From: Euryodendron excelsum
Taxonomy: Eukaryota; Streptophyta; Magnoliopsida; Ericales; Pentaphylacaceae
Direction: 5' to 3'
Length of the DNA: 64,000 bases
Assembly: GCA_033060915.1 (NCBI GenBank)
Contig: CM065381.1
Location: 35,832,836-35,896,835 of the forward strand
The notes beneath the pieces were generated by a model. It had not been told where the DNA came from. It worked only from the letters and a program-made list of their open reading frames with translations, and searched no databases. Made by a program: the position numbers and the translations under genes. Each line of letters begins with the position of its first letter. Positions within the stretch are counted from its first letter, which is position 1. Below are positions 47,308 to 58,844 of the stretch, piece after piece.

Positions 47308-50144
47308 TTCTTATTTACATTTACGTATCTTCCCCCTTCTCTTCTCCCTCTGAAGCCACTTGGGTTTTCTGCTATTTTAATCCCCCATCTTCTTCCCCCT
47401 CTTCTTACATGCTTGAAACAAGGGAGTTCCCGGTCCATGTGTAGGATTAGGCTATTGGAGAGTCACCATGTTAGGGGCTTTCTTTTAGTCTAATCAGAGA
47501 CCACGTGGGTTCGACCTCTCCTGATTATGTGATGAAGCCTTTAACCTTGTATGTTCACGACCCCCTTTGCATTGTGCATGCATATCATGATCTTGCATTC
47601 TTCTAAAATTTGTTTTCAAAATCGTTTTCAAAGCTTGCATTAACACCGTTTTCAATCAAAATCTTCTTTTCCAAAACTTGTTTTTTTCAAAATCACAATC
47701 CTAGGGTGATTCTAGCCTTTCCATGGCTAGGGTTGCTTTCGGAAAGTGTTAAATTTAGAGTGACCAATATGGTTCATATTTTCAAAACATTGTTGTTCTC
47801 AAAACAATTATCTTAAAGTGGCTCTAACCTTCTTATGGTTAGAATCGCTTTAGGAAAGTGTGATATTTTTATAAGCTTTCTAAAAGCTCTCTTTTCAAAT
47901 CTCTCCCTTTAAAAATCTCTTTTCCAACATGCTTTCCATAAACTCTCTCCAATTTCCTTTCCAAAATTATTTTCAAAAACTCCTTCCAAAAATTGTTTTC
48001 AAAAACTCCCTTTTCAACTCATTTCCAAAACACTCTCTTCAAAATTCCTTTCCTAAAAACACTCCCTAGGTTTCCTTCTCAGAAAACTCTCTCCAATCTC
48101 CTTTTCAAAATTGTTTTCCAAAAACATCTTTCGTGAAAGCTCCTTTCCAAAAATGCTTTCCTCAAAGTTCACTCTCCAAAGACGCTCCTTACGTTTCTTT
48201 CCTAAACAACTCTACCCAAAAATCTCTTTCTACAAACTCCTCATTAGGATTTCTTTCCAAAAACTCTCTCCCTGAATCTCTTCCCAAAATCTTCCTTCTA
48301 GAAACTTCTCTCTAAGATTTCGTTCAAAAAATCTCTCTTTCTAAAAACTCACTTTCTAAAAATCCCTTTTCTTAGAGTCCAAGTTAAGCCCTAGAGCCAA
48401 CAATTAGGAAACCCTAATTTTCCTCCCCAAAAACATAGTTTCCAATTCCCTTACTTTGGCCTCAAAACCTAGGTTTCCAAAACCTCTTATTTTCTACATC
48501 AAAACTATATATATTTCTAAAACCTCTTTTCCATGTCAAAACTATAGTCTTCCAAACCTAGAATTTTCAAAATTCCATCTTTCCAAATCCATGCCAAAAT
48601 CCAATCTTTCCCTTTAGGAAACCAAACCCAATCTCCCATTTAGGAAACTGGATCCAATCCTGCATTTTTGGAAACAAAATCAAAACATCTCTCTTTGGGA
48701 GCAAAATCCAATCTCTTGCTTTAGGAAATAGGAATCTCAATCCTTCCTAATCTCCTACTTTCCTAAACCTGAAGTTTCCTAAATTTAAACTTTTAAATCT
48801 TTCCTTAAACATTAAGCTTCCAAATCTTTCTTAATGCAACCCTTTCCTAATTCTATCCCTTTCCAAATCTTAACTTTCCAAATCTAAGTTTTTCAAATCT
48901 TTCTTAAACTTAAACCTTTCCTAACTTAAAGTGTTTTATAAAACTCAAACTTTGAAACTTTCTAAAATTCTAAACTTCCCTAAACTTCAAATCTTTCCAA
49001 ATATAAAACTTTCTAAATTCTAAACTTTCCAATTTCAAAATCTTTCTTATTTCAAAACTTTCCAATTTCAAGACCTTTCCTAATTTCAAAACTTTCCTAA
49101 AATGAAACTTTCCTAATTCGAAACCTTTCCCAAGATGAAACTTTCTTAATCCAACACTTTCCTAAATTGAACCTTTCCTAATTTCAAAACTTTCCTAAAA
49201 TGACACCTTCCTAATTTGAACATTTGCTAATTTCAACTTCCCTAATCTTCCAAGTCCAACCTTCGAGTGAAATCTTTCTTCATCTCAAGTCCAAATCATA
49301 TCCTCCTAAGTCTAGGTTTTCTAAAACCAAGCTTTTCAAAATCAAATCTTTTCAAATCTTCCAATCACACCTTCTATTTTCAATCGGACTCTTGTCCGAA
49401 CTACGACTAACCTGATTCCTCCAAAAGGATACGTAGAAGTTTCTATTTCCACAACATTTTCCAAGTTTCCAATTCCATAACTCTTTTCAAATCTCTTTTC
49501 AATTGCAATTTCGAATCTATCTTTTCAAATCTTTTATCGAATCAAATCAATTTATTTTCAATTCTTCTTTTCCAAATCTATTTTCCAACTCTCCTTTTCT
49601 TGCACTTGCATATCATGCATCATTTTTTTTAAAATTTTTTTCAAAGTGAATAGGATTGAACATTTGTTAGTTGAAGACTCTCATAGGTGAATCTAGGGTA
49701 AATAGACATGTAGGTACCGCAAGGGTGGAGTAGGGTGATAGCTTAGTGCATTTTCCTTACACGTAACCAACCTCCGAACCTAGAATCACTGTTTTCAAAG
49801 ACCAAAATGGAGTTTATTTTCAAAAAGGACTTAAATGTTTTTCAAAGGTTGCTAAACAACCTATTTTCTTAAAAACCCTCTCTGGAGGATGTTTTCCAAA
49901 ATCGTTTTTCAAAAACCCTAAGTGTAGTCTATGGATTGTGCTTAGTTTTTAGGTGACCTAACACACCTTAATCAAGTTAGGTAGCAACTCCAAATATTTT
50001 CCAAAAGCTTTTTATTCAAATCGATTTTCAATTCAAACATAGTCGCACTCATTCTTCTAGGAGGGTGAGTTCTAATGAGAGAGTACAATGTTTTTTCCGC
50101 TTGTGTGTGTATTCCTCGAGTGCGTAAAATCTGGGCGCGACAGC

Positions 50145-50162
50145 TAGTGACTCCACTGGGGA
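50145..50162 (+). other. Primer-binding site of element B
   Basis: TAGTGACTCCACTGGGGA two bases after the LTR. The second base A in place of G (TGG is expected against tRNA CCA) looks like decay. Confidence 0.75.
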
Positions 50163-51627
50163 CACTTAGAGGGTTAGGCCGTAGTCATGTCTCTTTACCA
50201 TTCACCCATGTAGAGTCTTTAATTAACTTGTTCAATCCTATTCACTTTAAAATTTCAAAACCAAATTTTCAAAATTGTTTTCAAAAAACATGCATTTATT
50301 CATATTATCTTGTATTAAGTTTGCCATCCACATACTAACTCTTGCATTTTTGTTTTGTAGGTGCACTTGTTGTTTAAATTTTATTAACTACTATGCATGA
50401 ATGTGATGAACAGGATGAATGGGAGTTGTTGGGCTCTTTCCTCTGCTTTCAAAAATCACACACACTGCATGTGTACCTATATTCTGTATACTTGCATTTT
50501 ACCTTGATATGTCTTTTCTAGTTAGAAAGGGGGAACGGTATATTGGTTGTGGGCAAGATGATGTGTCAGTTTCTTCGCCTACGGTCTCTTGATGGTTCTC
50601 CTGCTCGGATCACCAACCAATCATGGCACCACCTCGAGGAATGGGCCTAGGTTTGAAGATCCGGGGACCGAGCCTTTCTAGGACGCATTAGTCAACCCTC
50701 AACCTCATTCTCATATAGACATCATGCATAGCCGAACCTCTGCCCGATTTAAGACACGAGCACCGTTTTCCAAAATCATGGAGGAAAGGGCGACTGCTCT
50801 TACTTTCATTTATACCTGTCTATTCCTGCTGTTATATTGACTCTATTCATACTGCTATAATGTCTGTCTAATTGCTCATGCATGCACGTTTACCTTGCTA
50901 TTGCATTCTCTCTCCTTATACTCCTTGCATACCCATATTCGTGCATTCAATATCCCATGTCAAGATGAGAGTTCCGAGTAACTCAAGTCACTGCATTCTC
51001 ATGCATATGATTAACCCATCGAGAGTGACACCTATCTCACTCTCCCTTGCATTAAGCCTACCCAAACCCTAAGGGTTCCCACGTAACCCTAAGGACTCAT
51101 GGCATGCATATCAATTCATTCCATAAGAGGGGCCCCAATCCCTCTATGCTCACAGAGATATGATTGCCAAGAAGACAATGGGCAATCAATCAACAAGGTC
51201 TCTCAATGACCTCCTCGACATCAAATCCAATAAAGGCGAATCCGAAGACTCAAGAGTAGTTTAGGGTGTCCTTTGTAAAATTAGATAGGTGGAACCCCCA
51301 AAGGAACCTATTTCCTCTCCCCCTATTTAAATGTATTTCAATTCTTTTGTACATAAAACCCGAAGTTAAATGTAATTCTTTATTTTCCGCGAATGAGTGA
51401 GTGAATAAATGCATAAACGAAGGAAAGGTTTCCAGCTGATGGTAAGGCATCTGCATACAGGGGCAATCCCCTATCTCCAAAAGGGAGTCAATGCATCATG
51501 CTTAGCTTCCCTCTTAAAAGAGGGGCACCCTAGGACATGCATTGCATAAAGCTCTCTAAAAACCAAAAACTGACTTACGATTTGTGTTTTTGTCTTTTTT
51601 TTTCTTCCTTTTTATGTTTATTTACAG
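50163..51627 (+). other. Element B 5' untranslated region with 3' splice-site-like end
   Basis: No gene in 1.5 kb. It ends in a long T/C run and TTTATGTTTATTTACAG at 51,611-51,627, a very good acceptor 90 bases before the gag ATG. A second weaker one, TTTTGTTTTGTAG, ends at about 50,361. Inverse matches to this region define the 5' untranslated region of element D. Confidence 0.65.
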
Positions 51628-51716
51628 AGGTCACCCTGCACTGAGTCAATATTGCTTCCAAGAAGGGGCAACATCCACCTAGGGATCCCATTATCACCCG
51701 GCAAAGAGCATCATTG

Positions 51717-53096
51717 ATGGTTGCTAATACTGAAGAGTCCTCTCTAGTTTCTCGAAAAGAGGTCAACGAAATGACGACCAAGATGGATGAGATGCTCAAA
51801 CTCATTCAAACGATGGCTATGAAGGATACTATTGCAGTCCCATCATCATCCATGACTTCGTCAAAGGAGCTCGAACCTGCTAGTCCAAGGATCGTGCTCC
51901 AGTCTGACAATGCTGGGAAAAATAAGGAAAATGCCAAAGGGGTTAGCGCTGAAGAGGATGAGACATATTACTTTCACCTGTCGTAAAGAAGGCCCCCTTA
52001 GACCCTCTCAGTCTGAAAATCCAAGGGCTAGAGGATTCACTGCGAAGTCTCCATGGCCACGTCACCTACAGATTCACTACCTATAATGAGCTCTGTTTCT
52101 TTCCTGACCACTTGAGACCCGCTAGGTTCAAGATGCCTGACTTCCAGAAGTATGACGGCACTAGTAACCCCGTCGCTCATCTTCGTCTCTATGTTGGAGC
52201 GCTAAGTGGTCACGGCAACGATCTGAAGCTCCTCATGCAGCTATTCCAACACAATCTCACAAGGTCTGCTCTACAATGGTTTGCTCGTCTGGACCTAAAG
52301 AAGATCACAACTTGGATCGAGCTGGTTAATGCATTTAAAGCCCAATATTGTCACAATATTGATCTCACCTTTGACCGATGGTCCTTGATGACTATGAGCA
52401 AGGGTGAAAAGGAAAGCTTCAAGAAGTATGCCTTGAGATAGAGAAAAGCTACCGTACAAGTCAATCCCCCATTGGAAGAGAAGGAGTACGTACAAGTGTT
52501 TGTGCACACTTTTCAAGGTATATACTATGTGAAGCTCTGCACAAGTGTAGGGAAAAGCTTCTCTAAGCTTATCATACAGAAGAGATGATAGAAAACGGCC
52601 TCAAGACAAGAAGGATTATGGACCCCTACGCCAAGACTGGAGAAAGTACTGCCAACATAGCCAAGAGAGTGGCCACCACAAGGGGAACAATAAAAAAGGA
52701 AAGCAAAGTGTCTGCCATCCTGCCTGGCCAACCACCCCAATACCGTCCACCACTACAATCACACCCTGTCCTGCCTTACCCACCTTAACAATGCCTGTTC
52801 CTACCTCTAACTATGGCCTCGCTGGGACACGACCCAACTTTAATAGACCTGCTCGATGCATCCGTACCTTCGACACCTTAGCCTGCACCCAAACTGAAGC
52901 CTACTATAATTTGCTGAAGAATAATATCCTGAAGCCCATACTTGCTCGCCCATTGCCAAGCCCTCTACCCCTAACCTTTAATGTCACCATTACATGTGAA
53001 TACCATTCGGTTGGCCAAGGGCACAACACCGAAAGCTGCTTCGCTCTCAGGCACAAAATCCAAGACTTGATTGACAACAAGACCATTGATCTGTAG
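51717..53096 (+). pseudogene. gag of element B, broken
   Basis: ATG at 51,717 (MVANTEESS, VNEMTTKMDEMLKL) opens a frame that breaks near 51,965. The next frame has FKMPDFQKYDGTSNPVAHLR, LYVGALSGHG, LMQLFQHNLTRSALQWF and FKAQYCHNIDLTFD, the Tat Gag core, with TAG at 52,439-52,441. Another shift near 52,570 leads to MIENGLKTRRI, and one more near 52,790 to a Pro-rich part and CEYHSVGQGHNTESCFALRH, a C-x2-H-x5-H-x4-C zinc knuckle variant. TAG ends the frame at about 53,094-53,096. Gag would form the particle and bind RNA. At least three frame breaks and one internal stop rule out a product. Confidence 0.88.
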
Positions 53097-53728
53097 TCGG
53101 TACAACCTGCTCCGACCCCCAATGTGACCACTAACACTCTGCCGGATCACACCGTCAACATGGTATTAGTAGAAATGGAAGGCGAGGGAAAGTTCGACGA
53201 ACTCAAGGTCGAAGGTTATGAGGACGATTGGGAGACCAATGAAGAAGATGACTTGGAGGAGGATCTCCCATTGTGTCCGATTTATCTCTATAACCCTGAT
53301 GAGGTGTGTGACGCTTCCGACTGGCCCATTAAAGAACCAATGTTCCCGAAGGAAGAACTTATCGAAAGCATAACTGCCGATGGATGGGGTGATGAGTTTC
53401 TACACCCGAAGTATGCAGCAGATGAACGTCATTTACTAGAGAACCCTTGGCCTGCGACTGGTACAATTATGAAGAAATGAGCTGGGGGGTAGAGAAGCCG
53501 AGAGCACAGACAGAACCGTTCGAGTTAGAAGGGGATGAACTGGCCAAAGTATTTCCAGAAGAACCTCTTGCAAAGAACAAGAAGGAGATCAATGAAGCTA
53601 CCAACTGCACCATCATCGTCAACATGTTCGGAGCTTTAGAAGAAGCCTTTGCCTGTCTTGCCTTGGTCAAGGACCTGAATCACGAGTGGAGTATCGAAGA
53701 CGTGGGCATTGTCCCAAGGCCACATTAA
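53097..53728 (+). pseudogene. Acidic post-gag region of element B, function unknown
   Basis: The gag-end frame continues (HTVNMVLVEMEGEGKFDEL, NEEDDLEEDLPLCPIYLYN) to TGA at 53,478-53,480. A second, overlapping frame (53,447-53,728) reads FELEGDELAKVFPEEPLA and TIIVNMFGALEEAFACLALV. These resemble a linker between gag and protease by position and acidity, but I recognise no domain. No protease motif (D-T/S-G) is seen. The frame ends in VGIVPRPH and a TAA, and pol does not follow. Confidence 0.6.
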
Positions 53729-55655
53729 AATGAATTTCCATCGAAGGCGTACAAGAGAGGGGTATTTTCACCCACCCTCTTTCTATCCCTTTTATATTTT
53801 TGTCCTTAATATCTACATTTTTGTCTCTTTAAAATAGAACTATATGCTTTTGGTTGATAAGATAAAATGATTAAGTTTTTTTATTCAGTGATGTTGCCTT
53901 CTTTTCTCTTGGGAATGCTGGCTACTTTTTATGCAAGGGGCATGGTTTATCTTATGAAATGATCCAACTTGAAGTGATGATAGCATGAGTTAACCACTTG
54001 CCAAATGATCAGTTTTCCAAATAAAAAGATGATAATGATGAGTGAGGATATTACCCAAAGGCAACACTTGCAAGACTCCAAAGCTAAGCGATGTGCGGCC
54101 AGATTATCAAAGTGAAGGGGAGCCATCTTTCATTTTTCAACATATAAAAAAATAGTAATAAAAAAAATGCTCATATTCCCTTTGCTTAACCCCTAGTGCC
54201 TAGCGGAAAGTGAAAATTTTCTTTGTCAACCCCGATCAAAGACTATCCTCCCCACACTGGGGCAGACAATAGTTGAGAACTCTAGAAATGGTATCCACTT
54301 CTATCATGCTAGAATAGTATCGAAAGCTCTATAGATCAAGCAATCTAATTTAAAGTGAAGAGAGGCCCTCACTTCATTTCCCATACAGTCAAAAGCAATC
54401 CCTTGCGAAACCCGTTGAGCCATTTACCTTCTTGGAGAAAACCCCAACTTAGGGATCACTGCCCACATTGGGTTAGATTGAACTGCCAAGGAAAAGGTCT
54501 AAGGAAAGAGGGTTGAAGAATTGCTCGTTCCACAAAAAGAAAAAGAGATAAAAAGGACAAAATAAAGGAAAAGAGTTGCCATAGGCCACGAGGCCAAAAA
54601 AAAAAAAATATCCTCTAAGGAAAGGCCTGAAGAAAACCATAATTGAGTCATCTTCAAAAGCATAATAAGAAGATTAAGAGAAGGAAGACATGTTTATCTT
54701 AAAAAGCGTATAGAAAGGGTGAAAGAAAATGGGTCATTTTCACCCTGAGAAGTCATGTAAAAAGCAAGAAGAAAATTCAAAGGTGATCCTAGGTTACAAA
54801 GAAGCCCAGTAGAAACAATAGGTTTGAGCCTTTATTCTTTCTTGCAAAGCCCCAAAACCATGGCCTACATTCCAACCCTACTAAAGTCCATTTTGATTGA
54901 AAACAAATTGCTTGATCTAAATGAGCTAGATACGTTGCCGAAGCAAAAGAGGGATGCTAGCCCTACTGAAAAAAAAAGTCGAGGATGGTATGGATCTAAA
55001 CCCTGGTGAAAACGACATGGAATTTGAGCCTACATACCCCATCATTTCGAAAACCCCATAACCTAGCCTGAATTTACGGACCTAAACAAAGTCTCCTCGG
55101 ATTGAAAGGATTGACCGCTTATCGCTCTACTGAAGGTCGGGAATGCTGTTGCTAAAACCCTGAGAGTCGAGAATTTCAGCCCAATAATCATATACACTAA
55201 CCTCGAGGCAGAGAGCCGGAGGCGATTAAAAGGTTAAGAAAGGTGTGAAGTGCTATCATTCAATCAAGGTAAGGTTGAGCCAGCGAAGAGGCTAGGCCCC
55301 TCGAAAAGGAAGAGGTTACCATTCCAAATATGTCAAGTTCTACAGCACCCCTTGTCATTCTGTTAGTTAATGTATTTCTAATAAGTGCATATAAAAATTA
55401 AAAAAAAAAATCGCATAAGCTTTGCCTAGGATATAACTCCATGTAAAAACAGAAGTCACCAACATCAAATGTAATAGATACATAACATCATCATCCATCA
55501 CATACATTCAGATCATAAATGTATCTGTCTATCCATGTATCTAAATACCACAAATATCCATCTTTGTACAAAAGTTACAAAATAAAATTGTCTAACATAA
55601 ATACATCTCAGGAATAGGGGCAAAAGAAGATCGGAATCTCCACAAGGGGCATCTG
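53729..55655 (+). other. Element B 3' untranslated region
   Basis: 1.9 kb without a gene. It matches the region after integrase in A: CTCTATAGATCAAGCAATCT at about 54,330 against CTCTATGGACTAAACAATCT at 2,581, and CTAAATGAGCTA near 54,918. So the break in B falls between the end of gag and the normal region after integrase. Several A-runs are present (54,595; 55,398). Confidence 0.7.
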
Positions 55656-57501
55656 TCACATGTCAAAGTCGATGTCATCTGGGTCGAAATCCTCGAAACC
55701 CGGCATCGGAGGAGATGGATAACTACTCGAAGCCCCAGCATCCTGCAGGGAAGATAGAATCGAAATCAGCCACATGAAATGAGAACTAAGCAACAGCAGA
55801 GTAAAAAGAAGGGGAGAAAAGACGACATACCCCCCTACCTCCCATCTGAGCTATTCGAGCCTTCAGAGAAGCTACCTCTGCCTGATACTGATCTCGCTCT
55901 GTCTGGTATCGATCCCTCTGATCCCTCACAACAGTAAACTCAGCCTGGGGCACGTATCCTCCGACTCGGCGCCACAAGTCAACCACCTCCTGGCCCACAG
56001 CGTACCCACCGACTACTACCTCAAACCGGGTGAAGGCATCGACCGAATGAACCCCAAAGTGCACAACATAATCTGTGTTCGGAGGAAGCAAGAACTCGGC
56101 ACCCGGCTGCCGCTCTTAATAGGGGATAGACACTCCCGCCACCAAGGCCCTAAACATATACTCTAGTGGAGCTTCTGCTGATCGGAACTCTTCATGAAAC
56201 TACAGCCAATGTCGCTCACCAAGATAGGACTCCCAAGTATCGTCACTGATAAAAGCAGCCCTTGACAGAGATAACGGGACCAAGTATCGGACTGTCTCGT
56301 AATGAACTGATCCAATAAAAGGCTGCCAAGTCACATCCCTTGCCTCAATCAGCTCCAAGTTAGCCCGGAGCGTCACAAAATCAGTAATCTCTGATCGCTG
56401 AGCTACCCAGTCACGAGCCCACCTCAAAGCACGAGGATAGAGGTCATCCTCAACAACTGTAGGGCGATGCACAGGTAGGTACTCATAGCTCCACCAGACA
56501 AGAAAGGGCCAGAAACTAGTTATACTGCCCCAACGGGAAAAAGTCCGGACCCGCATCGATCAAAGGAAGCAACCAAAGGAGAAGGACCCCCAATCCAGCT
56601 CCGATAAAGCCCCAAGATCAGCTACTATACTCACTAACCGAAATGGCATGAGCAACTTGTTGTTGTTGAAGAAGCAACTAAAGATAATGTACAAAACAAG
56701 TCGCCGTCTCATGATGTCCCGCCTAGCAGGCGATGGCTCAGCAGCAAAGGTACGATCATCTTGATTGAGCCAAGAGACTAGGAAGGCAGAACGCTCAGGA
56801 GGAGGCAAGTCCAGCAGAATGCATGCCTCGTCTCTACTGACTGACTGTAGAGTGATCTGTCGGCCAACAAAGGAAAGCCCTGTGATGATCGCCCAATCCA
56901 AGGGAGTAGGACCTAACTCGAAGCCAACAAAATGGAAGGTCCCAGTCTCTCCAAACCACTGCTCAACCAACACCAGTACTAAATGCCAATTCAGGCGGTT
57001 AGCCTGTAATCCCATGAAGGCTCCGAATTCGATCTCAACCAAGAAGACACGATATGATGGAGCAGCCCGCTGCATGGTCACGAAGACCTGATGAACGGCC
57101 TCTCTAAAAGCTGTCTGTACCCGCGGAGGGGGCAGATGTTGTCTAGAGTATACACTAGGGTGATAAGCAAGATCCTCGAGTGGTGGAACATCCGGTACCT
57201 GCAAATCTCCCAAGTTAGCATCCATTTGCCTATGTTTGGAGGAAGCTCTCCCATAACTGGTCAATTGATCCCTAAGGCCCGGTACCTCCTCCTCAGCACC
57301 AATCTCCTCCGCAAAGGCCTGCTTAACTGGAGGAAAGGGGTCGACAGGTGGCCTACTCCCTCGACCACTTTGACTAGACGCTGCCTGCCCAGTAGACCGT
57401 CGGCTACCCCTAGACCGACTGGAGCCACTGGTGAAATCTGTCCGAGCCGCCTTCCCTAAGCGGCGTCTCCTCTCGGAACCATCATCACCCGCGTCTGCCA
57501 T
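55656..57501 (-). pseudogene. Antisense ORF of element B: plant mobile domain (PMD) protein, three stops, one intron
   Basis: ATG at 57,501 starts one frame of 557 codons, then a phase-0 intron (55,830-55,743) and a last exon of 28 codons ending TGA at 55,656-55,658 (acidic end FEDFDPDDIDFDM). The N-terminus is Ser/Arg-rich (SGSSRSRGSRRSTGQ). The PMD core has WHLVLVLVEQWFGETGTFHF, ELGPTPLDWAIITGLSFVG, RRRLVLYIIFSCFF and a FLVWWSYEYLPVHRP box. A coiled coil (QRDRYQTERDQYQAEVASL, about 526-556) closes it. Stops: TGA 56,560-56,562, TAG 56,200-56,202, TAA 56,116-56,118. PMD proteins such as MAIN and MAIL are known in plants and in transposons; the role in the element is not known. Confidence 0.85.
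55743..55830 (-). other. Intron of the antisense ORF of element B
   Basis: 88 bases, minus strand GGG|GTATGTCG ... CTTCCCTGCAG|GAT. Donor and acceptor fit plant consensus, and joining keeps the frame (phase 0). Without splicing the frame stops within about 20 codons. Confidence 0.75.
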
Positions 57502-57560
57502 CCTAAAAAGGTAAGCCAAGGTAGGTGGTGTTAATATACGGTACATGCAATTAAACAAAG
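57502..57560 (-). promoter_or_regulatory. Leader of the antisense ORF of element B
   Basis: Minus strand CTTGGCTTACCTTTTTAG then G before the ATG; nearly identical to the leader in A, including the TATATTAACA(T/C)CAC stretch further upstream. Confidence 0.5.
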
Positions 57561-58829
57561 TGAATAAATAAAAAAATAATAACAAAAAAAATAAATAAAA
57601 AGATTTCAAATGATAAGTTAAAATGAAATTTTTACACATTTTGATTTTCCAACTTCAAATCAAATCTCAAGGGTTTTCTGTCTTTTTCCTTCAAAAAGAT
57701 TTTATTTCTTAACCTTTTTCAACTCTTTCCCTGAATTTTTAAAAATTTCGACAGAGTTTCATTTAAAAACGGTCCCTATAACATCCATGACATCAACACA
57801 AAACACAAATTGTGCACTTCACAATGTTACAATCACATAACATCAGCACCCGCGCACACTTTTCAATTTTATGAAATTTTTAAAACATATGTTTTATTTT
57901 TCCAATAAATCAATGGTTTTCAAAGTTGTCCTAAAATTTCTCAAAATCACTTCAAATGTTTTCTAAAATATTCTTACATTTTTGAAAATTTTAAAGTCTA
58001 AAAATTTCATCAATTTCTTGAGTTTTCCCATTTTCCTAAATTTTTAAGCATTTTTCTATTTTTGAAAAATCAAAAATTCACCAAGTTTTCAAAAAATCAT
58101 GAAACTTCACATGATTGTTAAACACATTTTTCTAAGGTACATGGCGTAAAAATCTAGCCAGAAAACCCAATGCCCAAGCCTGCAGGAGCAAATCCCCAAT
58201 TCTTGCAGAAAATGCTCTTCACATAATCGTGTAAAATCACTCAAATTCAATCAAACAAACACCAAAATGCAAGAATAACATTAACATAATGTTCAAAACA
58301 TATCAAAATATCAATTTCCACTGTTCACACAACTCAAAAAGAATTCTACACATCAAAATCAACAAAAATTTGAAAACTCACTTTTTGAGAGTTCTTCGGC
58401 GAAATCTTCTCTTCTGGTGACTTTTCTGGCGACGTTGTCTCCTTGTGGTAATCACCTGTGGTCTCTAAGAAATGCTCCTTCAAGGTTCAAGTCAGTTTCC
58501 CCACAAACACTCTCAACTTTTCAAAAAAATTTTCAAATGCTGCAAGTATACGAACCAGAATTTTTCTAGTTTTAATCCCAACCCTGGCGCCACTAGCAGA
58601 GGCGCGAAGCCAGCTTTGACAAAGGCGCCACTCCTAGTAGCGCCAATTGCCAATTTTGGGCACTTTGCCCTTTTTCCTGCCAAAACTCGTTTTCGAAGGC
58701 CTTTTGGTCCCAATATCCATTTTCGAACCCCCGTTGTTGAAAAATTCTCAAAGTCCATCCCTTCGACTGCCTCATGGTCAACATGAGACTCTTACTCTAT
58801 CATTTTCTGTCTTTGAGAAGCAAAGACAG
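57561..58829 (+). other. Element B distal 3' noncoding region
   Basis: Same AT-rich sequence as 5,471-6,721 of A. GGCGCC palindromes at about 58,584-58,650 (TGGCGCCACTAGCAGAGGCGC, then GGCGCCACTCCTAGTAGCGCC in two pieces) lie 200 bases before the polypurine tract. No gene; ORFs over 58,472-58,991 run across the LTR border and are spurious. Confidence 0.6.
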
Positions 58830-58844
58830 AAAAAGAGGGGCAGC
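58830..58844 (+). other. Polypurine tract of element B
   Basis: AAAAAGAGGGGCAGC right before TGTAAGCACCCC. Confidence 0.87.

Larger units (their letters stand above)
45412..50142 (+). repeat. 5' LTR of element B (4,731 bp)
   Basis: Starts TGTAAGCACCCC, ends CTGGGCGCGACA. Subfamily II: a single 81-bp-like unit edge near 45,610, then a 'GACGGGACC...GGTAGAACGGTCCACC' type region not found in A. About 35 bases of the conserved module (after GGATACGTAG at about 49,430) are lost. No gene. Confidence 0.9.

Noticed and set aside
56765..57459. Plus-strand ORFs opposite the PMD frame
   Set aside because: Shadows of the longer minus-strand frame, with no recognised domain and in the untranslated part of element B.
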